Source of the DNA: a bacterium
Lineage (GTDB): Bacteria > Vulcanimicrobiota > Xenobia > Xenobiales > JADMJV01
Direction: 5' to 3'
Length of the DNA: 55,566 bases
NCBI GenBank assembly: GCA_030149525.1
Contig: JASBRJ010000031.1
Span: forward strand, 1 to 55,566
The notes beneath the pieces are model-generated. The model had not been told where the DNA came from, did not search any database, and saw nothing but the letters and a program-made list of their open reading frames with translations. Shown piece after piece: positions 9,265-19,950 of the stretch. Both the position numbers and the translations under genes were made by a program. Numbering within the stretch: position 1 is the stretch's first letter; the number at the start of each line of letters is the position of its first letter.

Positions 9265-9677
9265 GACCTGGGAAACCTTGGTGGACGTCTTGCCGTGGAA
9301 TCACCCTGGCCGAGTTCCTAGTTTCCAGCCTCATTTTTTTGATCGTGCTCACGGCCGTCTTAACGTTGATGCCCTTCTCCGCCTTCGCCACCGCCCATTC
9401 CAGGGCCAAAGTCCAGGCGGAATTGGTAGCCAGATCGGTCCTGGACGAGTATCGCGCGCGGCCGTTCGAAAGTCTGACCATCGAGAGCCCCATCTCCCTC
9501 CCACCCACGAGAGTGGAGAACGGCCGAACTTTCACCCCCCGGGTGCAGGTTAAGGCGGTGGCAGGATACGACCCGACAAAGGTTCTGGAAGTCGAAGTTG
9601 AGATCCGATGGGAGGAACCGCGGGGGCGCAAAAATCTCAAGCGGAGTCTCGTGCTTTCCAATGTTTCAGGATTGTAA
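9261..9677 (+). CDS. Pseudopilin, GspI/PilV-like (island A)
   Basis: A 138-residue minor pseudopilin. Leader M1-G13, then I-T-L-A-E with Glu at +5 and a hydrophobic helix to about residue 38. The rest is a short beta-rich domain with E-V-E-V-E-I-R-W near the end, typical of the small GspI/PilV type. It overlaps the preceding gene by four bases and is followed after 54 bases by the PilX-like gene, so the three probably act in one pseudopilus tip. Confidence 0.8.
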   Translation: MRPGKPWWTSCRGITLAEFLVSSLIFLIVLTAVLTLMPFSAFATAHSRAKVQAELVARSVLDEYRARPFESLTIESPISLPPTRVENGRTFTPRVQVKAVAGYDPTKVLEVEVEIRWEEPRGRKNLKRSLVLSNVSGL

Positions 9678-9714
9678 ACATTATGCAACGCCCCTGAGAG
9701 ACAGAAAGTTTTAT

Positions 9715-9724
9715 GTTAACCTTT
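9715..9724 (+). promoter_or_regulatory. GTTAAC site just before the PilX-like gene
   Basis: GTTAAC at 9715-9720, within an AT-rich stretch, only 11 bases upstream of the GTG start at 9732. No ribosome site is clear, so either a leaderless transcript begins here or the site is part of an internal promoter. Confidence 0.25.
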
Positions 9725-9731
9725 AAGCTAA

Positions 9732-11450
9732 GTGCGGAGTCGGGAAAAGCAGTTAGGTAGCATTCTTCTGGTGCTCATAGTGGGTGCCCTGGCTGCCATG
9801 CTTGCGGTGATTGTGGCGGGTCTTTCTCTCAATCAATTAGCCCTGTCCAAACAATCAGCGTCTCGCGCTCTTTACCAACTCGCAGGAGATTCCGTTACTT
9901 CTCTGGCCCTTTCCGAACTTCAGGACGACCCCACGTTCGGCCAGCCCGGACATCCTCAACGGAATCGGCTTTTTCGCTGGACCGGCCCCGAAGGGGAAGA
10001 GGGGTTCTTGACGTTCGACCCGGGGGTCGCTGCTTCCAACGGCATCGAAGCTTCCGTCAACAACTTCACCGGTACCGTCGCTGTCGATGCGGGCACTCGC
10101 AAGGTTCCCCCCGGAATGATTCTTCTTCGAGGCTATGGCAAGTACGCCCATAATCAAGCTTGTGTCGAAGCCGTCGTTCATCGCCCTCCTTTCGCCTTCG
10201 CCATCTCCGCCACGGGCGACCTGAATTTGGAGGGAACAGCTGTGGTGGGCGAACTCCCTGCGGGCGCAAATGTTCAAAATTTTCCTAGTGGCAACCCCGA
10301 TCTTTTCAAAGATCTCCTGCCCGCCCATATTCGCGCCAACGGCGACATCACGCTCAGCGGGAATGTGGTCATACAAGGCAACGCCACCGCAGGCGGTCAG
10401 GTTGTTCTGAGCGGCACCTCGGAGGTGCGCGGTGACGTGGTCACAGAGGGGGGACCGATTGGAGTTTCACAACTCAATGTGTCGAGATATGACCCTCCCC
10501 CGGGGAGCTTTGAGGAGCTTACCACGAATTTTCTCAACTCAGCGACCCTTAGCGGCTATCATCGTTATCCCGCAACCACGGGTGGCGGTCTTCTGATCAA
10601 CGGCCCGCTCACCCTCAACGACGGCGTCCTTTTCGTCGACGGAGACTTAACGGTTCGTAACGGTCTGCATGGTAACGGTGCCGTCATTTCCACAGGAAAC
10701 ATCACTATTCAGGGAGCCACCAGAATAGAAGGCTTTGATCGAGTTGCTCTGATGGCGGATCAGGGAATCCTTCTTCAAGGCTCCGGCCCGGCTCAATTTC
10801 AAGGTGCGGTGTACGCCAACGGAAACATTACAGCCCGTGGAATCACCGTGGCCGGTTCCATCATTGGTGCCGGCTCGAAGAGCGATATCGAACTGGACAA
10901 CGCCCTCCTGGCTGCCGTCGACGGCAGCGTCGACCTGTCTGTCATGCGACAGGGCTTTCATCGGAACGCCGGACAGGGGAATCGCCCGGCCAGCGGATTT
11001 GGACCGGAGAACTATTCTTATGTCGAGGAAGCGGAGTTGCTGTCCCCCACCGAGGCGCGAGTGCGCAGAATGTCTTTCCACCCCAATGTCGGGACCCGAG
11101 AACTGGGGCTGGGTGAGGTGAATCTTTCCACCAATCAGGTCACCGGAGACTTGAGTCAAACGACACGTGAGAGTGGTGCCACGGCCGTCATCAACAATAT
11201 CAATCAGCAGAACAATGCTCGCCGCCGGGCTCAATTAGAGCGGAGTGAAGATAGGGTGCCGGCTTCGCCTATCCAAGCCCTCCACTATATCAATTTCTAC
11301 AGCAACCACCCGGCCGACGATTTCGACTGGATACGAAACCGAACCCCCGCCGACCCGGCACACAGCGCCACCAATTTCAAGTTCCGACCCAATGAAATCT
11401 TCAGCCCTGGTCAGAGCCTCAAAATCTATCATCGGAAGATTCAGTTCTAA
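9732..11450 (+). CDS. PilX-like pilin-associated protein with long beta-solenoid domain
   Basis: A 572-residue protein. The N-terminus (MRSREKQLG, then S-I-L-L-V-L-I-V) resembles a PilX/GspK class prepilin leader with a hydrophobic helix to about residue 30, but without the +5 Glu. From about 155 to 400 there are many short repeats of the type G-N/D-I/L-x-x-x-G with regular hydrophobic spacing (for example N-G-D-I-T-L-S-G and T-G-N-I-T-I-Q-G), the pattern of a bactofilin-like or right-handed beta-solenoid. The remaining 170 residues are polar. It is last in the pseudopilin run and is probably displayed at the pseudopilus tip (inferred). Its 3' end overlaps the opposite-strand gene by 32 bases. 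Confidence 0.75.
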   Translation: MRSREKQLGSILLVLIVGALAAMLAVIVAGLSLNQLALSKQSASRALYQLAGDSVTSLALSELQDDPTFGQPGHPQRNRLFRWTGPEGEEGFLTFDPGVAASNGIEASVNNFTGTVAVDAGTRKVPPGMILLRGYGKYAHNQACVEAVVHRPPFAFAISATGDLNLEGTAVVGELPAGANVQNFPSGNPDLFKDLLPAHIRANGDITLSGNVVIQGNATAGGQVVLSGTSEVRGDVVTEGGPIGVSQLNVSRYDPPPGSFEELTTNFLNSATLSGYHRYPATTGGGLLINGPLTLNDGVLFVDGDLTVRNGLHGNGAVISTGNITIQGATRIEGFDRVALMADQGILLQGSGPAQFQGAVYANGNITARGITVAGSIIGAGSKSDIELDNALLAAVDGSVDLSVMRQGFHRNAGQGNRPASGFGPENYSYVEEAELLSPTEARVRRMSFHPNVGTRELGLGEVNLSTNQVTGDLSQTTRESGATAVINNINQQNNARRRAQLERSEDRVPASPIQALHYINFYSNHPADDFDWIRNRTPADPAHSATNFKFRPNEIFSPGQSLKIYHRKIQF

Positions 11451-12828
11451 CAAAGACCTTATCGCGAAATTCCTTCCCAAGCCCGATCTCACCCGCTCCG
11501 AATAGGCCCGACTGAACCGCAGACACACCGACGTATAATCGACGAAAGCAGAAGATTCCTCGATCCTCCCCCAGCACAAAGTGGGCCAGAGCTACCACGG
11601 AATCCTCATCACCCTCCGAGGACAGCGATACGACGCCGGTTTTATCCTGGCCCAGGAACCTTGAGAGTTCGGCAGGGGGACTCGGCCAAGATTCTCCCAC
11701 AACTCCTCGCCAGCGAGGTTGACCTTGGTGAATATCGTAGAGGACGGCACCGCTTGCCTGCACAACCGTAAGAAAGTCCAGAACCTCTTCGGCCTCGGGG
11801 AAACCCTCGTCGACCCAAGAGTGGCGAACCCCTTGCCAGAGTTCAGACCATCTCACCGGCTCTAGCTCCAAAAAGAGTCGTGTGAGAGGTTGAGAGTCAT
11901 GGTGTCTTAACAGAAGCCGGGACCAATCCAAGGCGCTCCAATGCCCCAATCGAGAGCCGAATAGACACCAGGCTTTACCCTCCCACGCTTCGTGATAGCA
12001 AGACAAAAGCACCGGAAAATCTTCCTCTTGAAAACTCAGGTTGTTCATCACCTCGAAAAGGAAGCAGCAGAACAGGCGCAGTCTCGGAAATTCCACGGCC
12101 TGACGGAGCCAACGCCTCAATCTGGGGCTCCATCGGGGCGGACGCACCCGCATACCGGTGGCGAAGGTGTTGGAACCGGCAAAATGCCAGATCCACCAGG
12201 AATGAAGCTGAGGAGGCATCGATTGCCCCAACTTACAGAGGTCGCGAACTCGTTGACAGGGGTGGGTTCTCGCTTTTGTTACAACGTCGGGATGGGTTCG
12301 CTTGTCAAAAACCATGCATTCGGCGATGGTAAGCTCAAGAGTTGAGTCCTGAGAGTCAAGAAATCGCTGCTCTAGAATCGACTTTACTCTCAGTCGGATG
12401 TCGACCGTGCTAAAGTGGCCCGAGCCGTCTTCGCTGTCCAAGAGTCTAGCCAGGCTCACAAGCTCATCGCCAGTTCCGGTTCTAACCCGTTCAACCACTG
12501 TCTCCCAGAACTGAAAACTAGTGGCGGATAGGCGCGCACAATAGGCCAGTTCATGAAGCGTCGCGGTATCGACTCGTTCCTTCTGAAGTTCTATCAGGAA
12601 CCGGTCCAGACAGGCCTTGGAAAACTGAAAATAGGGGCGCTCTAAATAGTCGATAAGCTGAGCCAGGAAAAAGAGAAGAGACTCTTGCTCAAGCCCCAAG
12701 ATCAACTGCTTCTCGTTATAACTATGTTCTCTTTTGGCCCATGCCTCGGCAGTCCGGAGAAGAAGGACGTCTTGCTCCGCCTCCTCTGTCTGCCTATCGA
12801 ATATTGGAGCTAAGGTGGATAATCTCAT
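11419..12828 (-). CDS. Hypothetical helical protein
   Basis: A 469-residue soluble protein, unrecognised. It is Leu, Trp and Arg rich, predicted mostly helical, with HEAT-like spacing of Leu and Arg in the first 300 residues and a beta-richer last 100. No signal peptide, membrane segment or catalytic motif is visible. Its end overlaps the 3' end of the PilX-like gene. The ATG at 12828 lies upstream of the plus-strand dioxygenase start, so the two share the 12829-12923 region. Confidence 0.65.
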   Translation of the reverse strand: MRLSTLAPIFDRQTEEAEQDVLLLRTAEAWAKREHSYNEKQLILGLEQESLLFFLAQLIDYLERPYFQFSKACLDRFLIELQKERVDTATLHELAYCARLSATSFQFWETVVERVRTGTGDELVSLARLLDSEDGSGHFSTVDIRLRVKSILEQRFLDSQDSTLELTIAECMVFDKRTHPDVVTKARTHPCQRVRDLCKLGQSMPPQLHSWWIWHFAGSNTFATGMRVRPPRWSPRLRRWLRQAVEFPRLRLFCCFLFEVMNNLSFQEEDFPVLLSCYHEAWEGKAWCLFGSRLGHWSALDWSRLLLRHHDSQPLTRLFLELEPVRWSELWQGVRHSWVDEGFPEAEEVLDFLTVVQASGAVLYDIHQGQPRWRGVVGESWPSPPAELSRFLGQDKTGVVSLSSEGDEDSVVALAHFVLGEDRGIFCFRRLYVGVSAVQSGLFGAGEIGLGKEFRDKVFVRTESSDDRF

Positions 12829-12923
12829 GCCTCGGTCCCGACTGTTCGACTCTTCGATGTCCTGTTCATCCTCCCCAAGAACCTATCAAAGGGAACCTAA
12901 AATGGGAAATGGAAGACCCAGGC

Positions 12924-13484
12924 ATGATGACCAAACCTTTTAACCTGATGAAGTGGATCGACGACCACGCGGACGAGTTTAAGAAACCCGTCATGAATAA
13001 GCAGTTCTACAAGGAGGCCGATGACGTTATCGTCTTCGTCTCCCTGGGGCCCAACACTCGTAACGATTACCATGTGAACCCCACCGAAGAACTGTTCTAC
13101 CAACTGAAGGGCGATATCGCCGTCCGTGTCCGTCCCTTGGACGGAACGCCCCCTCACGATGTGATCATTCGAGAGGGAGAAATGTATCTGCTGCCCCGTC
13201 ATGTGCCGCACCGGCCGCAACGACCGGAGGGCACCATCGGCCTTATCGTCGAGTTTCCCCGCCCCAAAGGTACCACCGACAAACTTCGTTGGTACTGCCC
13301 GGACGACATCCACTTAGTTCACGAAGCCTCTTTCCGACTGGAGCATATCGACGAAGACCTCCACAAAGTCATGGACGAGTTCTGGAACGGTCCCGAAGAG
13401 ATCCGGACCTGTAAGGAAACGGGCAAGGTTATCGAGCGGGCCGGTCAGTTCAAGATCGAGGATGCCCAACCCCTCCACGCTTAG
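12924..13484 (+). CDS. nbaC: 3-hydroxyanthranilate 3,4-dioxygenase
   Basis: A 186-residue cupin of the HAO family. It opens the 3-hydroxyanthranilate ring with O2, on the kynurenine route to quinolinate or in 2-nitrobenzoate breakdown. Iron ligands fit H50, E56 and H96, in N-D-Y-H-V-N-P-T-E-E and H-V-P-H-R-P-Q-R-P. Bacterial enzymes usually carry a second iron held by two C-x-x-C pairs near the C-terminus. Here each pair keeps only the first Cys (W-Y-C-P-D-D and R-T-C-K-E-T-G), so that site looks lost, as in animal enzymes. No other kynurenine gene is nearby. Start 12924 is chosen for GGAAG 8 bases upstream; 12909 and 12927 are alternatives. Confidence 0.88.
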   Translation: MMTKPFNLMKWIDDHADEFKKPVMNKQFYKEADDVIVFVSLGPNTRNDYHVNPTEELFYQLKGDIAVRVRPLDGTPPHDVIIREGEMYLLPRHVPHRPQRPEGTIGLIVEFPRPKGTTDKLRWYCPDDIHLVHEASFRLEHIDEDLHKVMDEFWNGPEEIRTCKETGKVIERAGQFKIEDAQPLHA

Positions 13485-13585
13485 GAGTGATCGATCCGGG
13501 CTGAGAAGTTCATAATCTTTTAATACTTGAGTTTCGGAAATCACATAGGTTATGTGCGTCCAAACTATAGATATTCGAGGAAATT

Positions 13586-14050
13586 ATGAATATACAAAGC
13601 TCATCTCGACTTGCGTCGAAATCGACTCTTGCCAGGCCTAAGGCTTCCCAGCCCGAGCCACAGCAGAAACAAGATCCCGCTCCCCCTCAAGACGGTTTTC
13701 AGCCTGGAGACAAACCCGCTCCCGGTAAGAAACTGATTCCCGCCGTTCTGGCCCTCGGTGGAGCGGCCGCCGGGATTGTAGGGGGGTTCTCCAACGGAAT
13801 CGCCGGCGGCGTAGGGGGCGCTATCGCTCTCGGCGCAGCAGGTGCCACGGCAGCGACTGTGGCCGCCTCCTTTGAAGAGTTCGGAGGCAGCAAGCCCGAC
13901 TACGCCAAACGGGCCGCCATCGGTGGAGCTCTAGGAGCAGCCGCCGGTGTGCTGGTCGGAACCCTCTCCCAGTCGGGTGGAGTCGCTCTAGGGATGGCCG
14001 TGGCAGGAACCATCGGCGCCACTCTGGGATACTCGTTTTTGAAAGACTGA
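13586..14050 (+). CDS. Glycine-zipper membrane protein with Ser/Pro leader
   Basis: A 154-residue protein. Residues 1-50 are polar and Pro/Gln rich, starting MNIQSSSR and containing P-Q-D-G-F-Q-P-G. Residues about 52-90 and 110-150 are Gly/Ala-rich hydrophobic blocks with small residues at helix-packing spacing, the glycine-zipper pattern. They are separated by a short charged stretch (E-E-F-G-G-S-K-P-D-Y). No cleavable signal is visible. GAGGA lies 5 bases upstream of the ATG. A strong terminator follows, so this is a single-gene transcript. The leader resembles those of the two large subtilases. Role unknown. Confidence 0.75.
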   Translation: MNIQSSSRLASKSTLARPKASQPEPQQKQDPAPPQDGFQPGDKPAPGKKLIPAVLALGGAAAGIVGGFSNGIAGGVGGAIALGAAGATAATVAASFEEFGGSKPDYAKRAAIGGALGAAAGVLVGTLSQSGGVALGMAVAGTIGATLGYSFLKD

Positions 14051-14075
14051 TTCGCCCAGAAGTCCGTCCGTAAGC

Positions 14076-14105
14076 AAAAAGCCGACCCTCGCGGGTCGGC
14101 TTTTT
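14076..14105. terminator. Bidirectional-type terminator after the glycine-zipper gene
   Basis: Stem GCCGACCC (14081-14088) with GGGTCGGC (14093-14100), loop TCGC, flanked by AAAAA before and TTTTT after. It can stop transcripts from the gene ending at 14050 and from the minus-strand gene ending at 14123. Confidence 0.92.
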
Positions 14106-14122
14106 GAGATCTGCTCAGGCTT

Positions 14123-14656
14123 CTAAACTCTGGGGAAACGTCCGGAGTCGGAGGCGAAGGCGGGCCGGAAAGAGCCTGACTCCGAAGTGAGCGAGCGAGC
14201 AGCCAGACGGAGCGCTTCGGTTGCCGACTCCGCTGCTCTCTTCAATTTTTCTTCCGTAGCGATCTCTTCATCCAAGAGAGCACCTTGATGGACCAGTTGA
14301 CAGCCCAGGACGGCTCCGAATCCGACGACGAAGGTCACTCCTGCGGAAGGAACGATCCCCCCGGCACCGGCCACAGTGAGGAACCAAAGCAGAGATAGGA
14401 AAAAATTGGTGGCGTAACCGGTGGCGGTCAGGATAGGTTCGTCTCGACTCCCTCCCAGGCTTAAGAAGGTGAACGAGATGATTTGACAGGCCGCCAGGAT
14501 CGTGAGTTCCGTGCTGTAAACTTCCAGCGGCACAGCATATCTGGTGAGGAACCAGGTCGTGGCGAAAGTCCAGACGGTACCGATAGCTGCAAAAATTGTT
14601 GTTCGAGTCATAGAGGCTCCGTTCAAGGCCCAAGACACCACACTCGAGCTTCCCAT
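14123..14656 (-). CDS. Four-helix membrane protein, unknown
   Basis: A 177-residue protein with four hydrophobic segments at about 17-38, 47-65, 79-98 and 103-122, then a charged cytoplasmic-looking tail rich in Glu, Arg and Ser. The ATG at 14656 has GAGG about 7 bases upstream; an internal ATG (residue 16) is an alternative. I do not recognise a family. It is divergent from subtilase B. Confidence 0.65.
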   Translation of the reverse strand: MGSSSVVSWALNGASMTRTTIFAAIGTVWTFATTWFLTRYAVPLEVYSTELTILAACQIISFTFLSLGGSRDEPILTATGYATNFFLSLLWFLTVAGAGGIVPSAGVTFVVGFGAVLGCQLVHQGALLDEEIATEEKLKRAAESATEALRLAARSLTSESGSFRPAFASDSGRFPRV

Positions 14657-14713
14657 ACTCGCCTCAATTTATCACATCCCTTCAAAAGTCGTTGTGAGGC
14701 AGTTCACTATTTC

Positions 14714-14744
14714 AGACTTTTTTCAGCGTGACGGTCCGTTAACA
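14714..14744 (+). promoter_or_regulatory. Upstream blocks shared by the two large subtilase genes (copy B)
   Basis: AGACTTTTTTCAGC (14714-14727) and TCCGTTAACA (14735-14744) match the blocks upstream of subtilase A, with a 7-base gap here against 30 bases there. Nearer the start, an AATTTTATA element (14796-14804) and a GAAAGAGAGAG leader also occur in both genes, in opposite order. Confidence 0.4.
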
Positions 14745-14823
14745 CTATCGTCGCATGTGAGACGGGAGCCCTCGATACACTAGGTCTACAATAAGAATTT
14801 TATAGACACGAAAGAGAGAGTCC

Positions 14824-17073
<2,250 letters not shown>

Positions 17074-17085
17074 GACAACAGAAAC

Positions 17086-17124
17086 CAACAAGGAGGGACT
17101 CCCAAAAAGGGTCCCTCTTTGTTG
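17086..17124 (+). terminator. Terminator after subtilase B
   Basis: A long imperfect hairpin: about 14 pairs between 17086-17099 and 17111-17124, including one G-U, with an 11-base loop. The T-rich 3' arm and tail fit an intrinsic terminator, weaker than the one after subtilase A. Confidence 0.75.
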
Positions 17125-17197
17125 TGTGTTACAGGGGATGCGCCGTCAGTCGCTAAGCGCATGCGCGAAATCATGAATTTGAGGGTTGAGGTTTTAT

Positions 17198-18874
17198 ATG
17201 TCTAGTGAAGATATTGTAGAAAAACCCGGCGAACCCGAGATAAATCCCAATCAGGGTCAATCTCAACAGTGGGGCACCAAAGTCGGTGTGATCCTCGCTG
17301 TGGCGGGTTCGGCGGTAGGGCTTGGTAACTTTCTCCGCTTTCCGGGGCAAGCAGCCGCCAACGGAGGCGGTGCCTTTATGGTGCCGTACTTTATCGCACT
17401 TTTGTTGGTGGGTATCCCCATCGGTTGGGCGGAATGGACCATGGGTCGCTACGGCGGCAAACGCGGTTTCCACTCGGCACCGTTCATTCTAGGAGCGGTG
17501 GGCAAGAGCCGGGTTTTCCGATACATCGGAGTCCTGGGCGTTCTGATCCCAATGGCGGTCTCGTTCTACTACACCTACATTGAGGCGTGGTGTCTGGATT
17601 ACGCCATTATGTATATGACCGGTGAGTTGGATCTTTCGGCGGCCGGGGGAATTCCCGAACAGACGGAAATGGCCAGTAAGATTTTTTCCGACACGGTGGG
17701 CTTGAAGACTAACGGCATTCACGCCGGTGGCAATCTCCGAACATTCGTGCTGTGGGCCATCGTTTTCGCCATCAATATTACCCTGGTCTATCGGGGCATC
17801 TCCGGCGGTATCGAAAAGTTCTGTCAACTTGCCATGCCCACCATGGCCGTGTGCGCCGTCATCGTTCTCCTGCGAGTGCTCACCCTGGGTACCCCCGACC
17901 CTTCTTTTCCCGATCAGAACGTGATGGGAGGTCTTGGCTTTATGTGGAACCCGAACTTCCACGCTCTAGCCAACCCCCAGACCTGGATTGCAGCTGCGGG
18001 ACAGATCTTCTTCTCCCTGTCGGTGGGGTTCGGTGTGATCATCAACTACGCGTCCTACATGAAAAAGGACAGCGATGTTGTTCTCTCCGGTGTGACGGCG
18101 GCCGCCACCAACGAAGTCTTCGAAGTGAGCTTCGGCGGTATGATCACCTTGACCTCAGCCTTCGTCTTTCTGGGAGCGACTCAAGCGACACTGGTGGCAG
18201 GCAGCACCTTCGGACTGGGTTTTAACACCTTCCCCATCGTCTTCGCTCAAATGGGCGGCCTGGGCAAGATCATCGGGGCGGTATGGTTTTTCATGCTGTT
18301 CCTGGCAGCCATCACCTCATCTATCTCCATGTATCAGCCGTCCCTCGCCTTCTTTGAAGAAGCGCTGGGCAAGGGTCGAGCCGCAGGAACCGCCATTCTG
18401 GTAGTTTTCTGTCTCATCGGCTCTTTTATGACCATGTACTTTTCCAAAGGCCTGGTCTTCCTGGACACGGTGGACTCATGGGTGGGAACGCTTGGAATCT
18501 ATGTCCTGGCTATGATTCAACTGTGCGTTTTCAGCTACATCTTCGGCGTGAATCGAGGAATCGACGAGGCTCACGAGGGAGCCCATATTCGGATCCCCGG
18601 TTTCTATAAGCCCGTGTTGGCTTTCGTTTCCCCCGCCTTCCTGGTCATCTTGTTCGGAGTTTTCTCCGTCAGCAATTTGCCCAAATGGGTTGAGAACGTG
18701 GGCAACGAACCGGCAGCGCAGTATGCCATCGGACTGGTGGCCGCCTGTATTGTAGCCCTCTGTGGAATGGTCTACGTGGGCGAGCAGCGCTTGGAACGGC
18801 GCGGCATAGGACTGCTCGGAATCGACGAACCCGGCCCCAGTTCCGATTCCGGTCCAGCCGGGCTGGACGACTAA
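17198..18874 (+). CDS. LeuT-like sodium:neurotransmitter symporter (SNF family)
   Basis: A 558-residue integral membrane protein with about 12 helices. TM1 carries the family signature G-S-A-V-G-L-G-N-F-L-R-F-P with the unwound substrate/sodium region, and TM2 ends E-W-T-M-G-R-Y-G-G, close to LeuT. Members import amino acids or related amines with sodium. The substrate is not readable. The usual bacterial length is 440-510, so this one has longer loops. ATG 17198 has TTGAGG about 6 bases upstream; a TTG at 17186 would add four residues. The next gene starts 13 bases after the stop with a strong ribosome site, so a transporter-partner operon is likely. Confidence 0.93.
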   Translation: MSSEDIVEKPGEPEINPNQGQSQQWGTKVGVILAVAGSAVGLGNFLRFPGQAAANGGGAFMVPYFIALLLVGIPIGWAEWTMGRYGGKRGFHSAPFILGAVGKSRVFRYIGVLGVLIPMAVSFYYTYIEAWCLDYAIMYMTGELDLSAAGGIPEQTEMASKIFSDTVGLKTNGIHAGGNLRTFVLWAIVFAINITLVYRGISGGIEKFCQLAMPTMAVCAVIVLLRVLTLGTPDPSFPDQNVMGGLGFMWNPNFHALANPQTWIAAAGQIFFSLSVGFGVIINYASYMKKDSDVVLSGVTAAATNEVFEVSFGGMITLTSAFVFLGATQATLVAGSTFGLGFNTFPIVFAQMGGLGKIIGAVWFFMLFLAAITSSISMYQPSLAFFEEALGKGRAAGTAILVVFCLIGSFMTMYFSKGLVFLDTVDSWVGTLGIYVLAMIQLCVFSYIFGVNRGIDEAHEGAHIRIPGFYKPVLAFVSPAFLVILFGVFSVSNLPKWVENVGNEPAAQYAIGLVAACIVALCGMVYVGEQRLERRGIGLLGIDEPGPSSDSGPAGLDD

Positions 18875-18887
18875 GGAGGAGAAGAGA

Positions 18888-19454
18888 ATGATGAAAAAGC
18901 GAACGATTCTAAGATTCTTTATCCTGGCCACCCTACTGTTGTGTTCTTCCAGCGCTTGGGCTCAAGGGCACAGTTATCTCAAAACCGCAGCGGGTAAGAG
19001 CCTCCAAGCCGAGTTGGAGTTTCATCGAGATCCTCACCAAACATTTGCCGTTCGCGGCGACAATCTGGTCCTCGCCGGAGACCTCCCGGTCAACGTCAAC
19101 TACGATTTCGATTATTCTGTGTTGGAAGGCCAGACCCTCACCGTTGACGGCGAACAGCAACACGGAGGTCGCAATCTTGTCTCCATCGTCACAAGTCCCG
19201 GTGAAGTCCGGGTGGAGTCCGGTACCATGACCATCAACAAAGTCACCAAGGAAGGCGAAAAAGCTTTCCTGGAGGGCACCTATGAACTCACTCTGGAAGA
19301 AGGCAAAACCCTCTCCGGCGAGTTCAAACTCCACACCCAATTTCGAGACTATAACCTCAGTTCTCTGGGCTGGGTGTTCATGCTGGCAAGCATCGCCGGA
19401 GTTTGGTTGCTGGCCATCTTCTGCTACAAGAAACTGCTGTTCGACGCGGAGTAG
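18888..19454 (+). CDS. Secreted, C-terminally membrane-anchored partner of the SNF transporter
   Basis: A 188-residue protein: signal peptide 1-25 (basic start, hydrophobic core, cleavage near A-W-A-Q), a beta-rich outer domain of about 130 residues, then a transmembrane helix near 160-180 with a K-K-rich cytoplasmic end. AAGGAGGAGAAG lies just before the ATG. It is cotranscribed with the symporter gene. I do not recognise the domain. A role as an outward-facing subunit, chaperone or binding partner of the transporter is inferred from context. A terminator follows, so the operon has two genes. Confidence 0.75.
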   Translation: MMKKRTILRFFILATLLLCSSSAWAQGHSYLKTAAGKSLQAELEFHRDPHQTFAVRGDNLVLAGDLPVNVNYDFDYSVLEGQTLTVDGEQQHGGRNLVSIVTSPGEVRVESGTMTINKVTKEGEKAFLEGTYELTLEEGKTLSGEFKLHTQFRDYNLSSLGWVFMLASIAGVWLLAIFCYKKLLFDAE

Positions 19455-19480
19455 GTGAAGGCGTCGAGACCCTCTAGAAG

Positions 19481-19506
19481 CAGCCCGGACTCTTCCGGGC
19501 TGTTTT
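19481..19506 (+). terminator. Terminator of the transporter operon
   Basis: Nine-pair stem CAGCCCGGA (19481-19489) with TCCGGGCTG (19494-19502), a four-base loop and TTTTC. It lies 26 bases after the stop at 19454. Confidence 0.85.
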
Positions 19507-19557
19507 CGTCATGCCGTTGCAAAAGGTACCGCCGGGTGAATAGGAAACGCCATTTCC

Positions 19558-19950
19558 GTGCACTTAGAACTGATATCCCTCCTCGTTCATAACTACGATG
19601 AAGCCATCGCCTTCTTCGTCGACGTTCTTCAGTTTGAACTGATAGAAGACTCTCCGTCTCTCACCAACGACGGTCGCCCCAAAAGATGGGTGGTTGTGCG
19701 CCCCCCCTACCAGGTCACCGGGTTCCTCTTGGCTCAAGCCGACGGTGAGAGTCAGACCCGAGGGGTGGGAGACCAGGCAGCGGGAAGAGTGGGCTTCTTT
19801 TTGAGAGTGGACGACTTCCATCAGTCTTATGAGAAAATGAAGGCTCACGGAGTGGAATTTCTGACCGACCCTCGACAAGAGAGCTACGGATGGGTGGCTG
19901 TCTTTCGCGACATCGCCGGCAATAAGTGGGACCTGTTAGGGAACGCGTGA
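19558..19950 (+). CDS. VOC (glyoxalase/bleomycin-resistance) family protein
   Basis: A 130-residue single VOC-fold protein with the paired beta-alpha-beta-beta-beta pattern. The first half has Y-D-E-A-I-A-F-F-V-D-V-L after an N-terminal strand that includes H2. The second half has F-F-L-R-V-D-D-F and ends D-I-A-G-N-K-W-D-L-L. Members bind a metal and act on thioesters, diketides or aromatic rings, or sequester toxins; this one cannot be placed further. GTG 19558 is the start. Its end overlaps the next gene (GTGA), so translation is coupled. Confidence 0.82.
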   Translation: MHLELISLLVHNYDEAIAFFVDVLQFELIEDSPSLTNDGRPKRWVVVRPPYQVTGFLLAQADGESQTRGVGDQAAGRVGFFLRVDDFHQSYEKMKAHGVEFLTDPRQESYGWVAVFRDIAGNKWDLLGNA

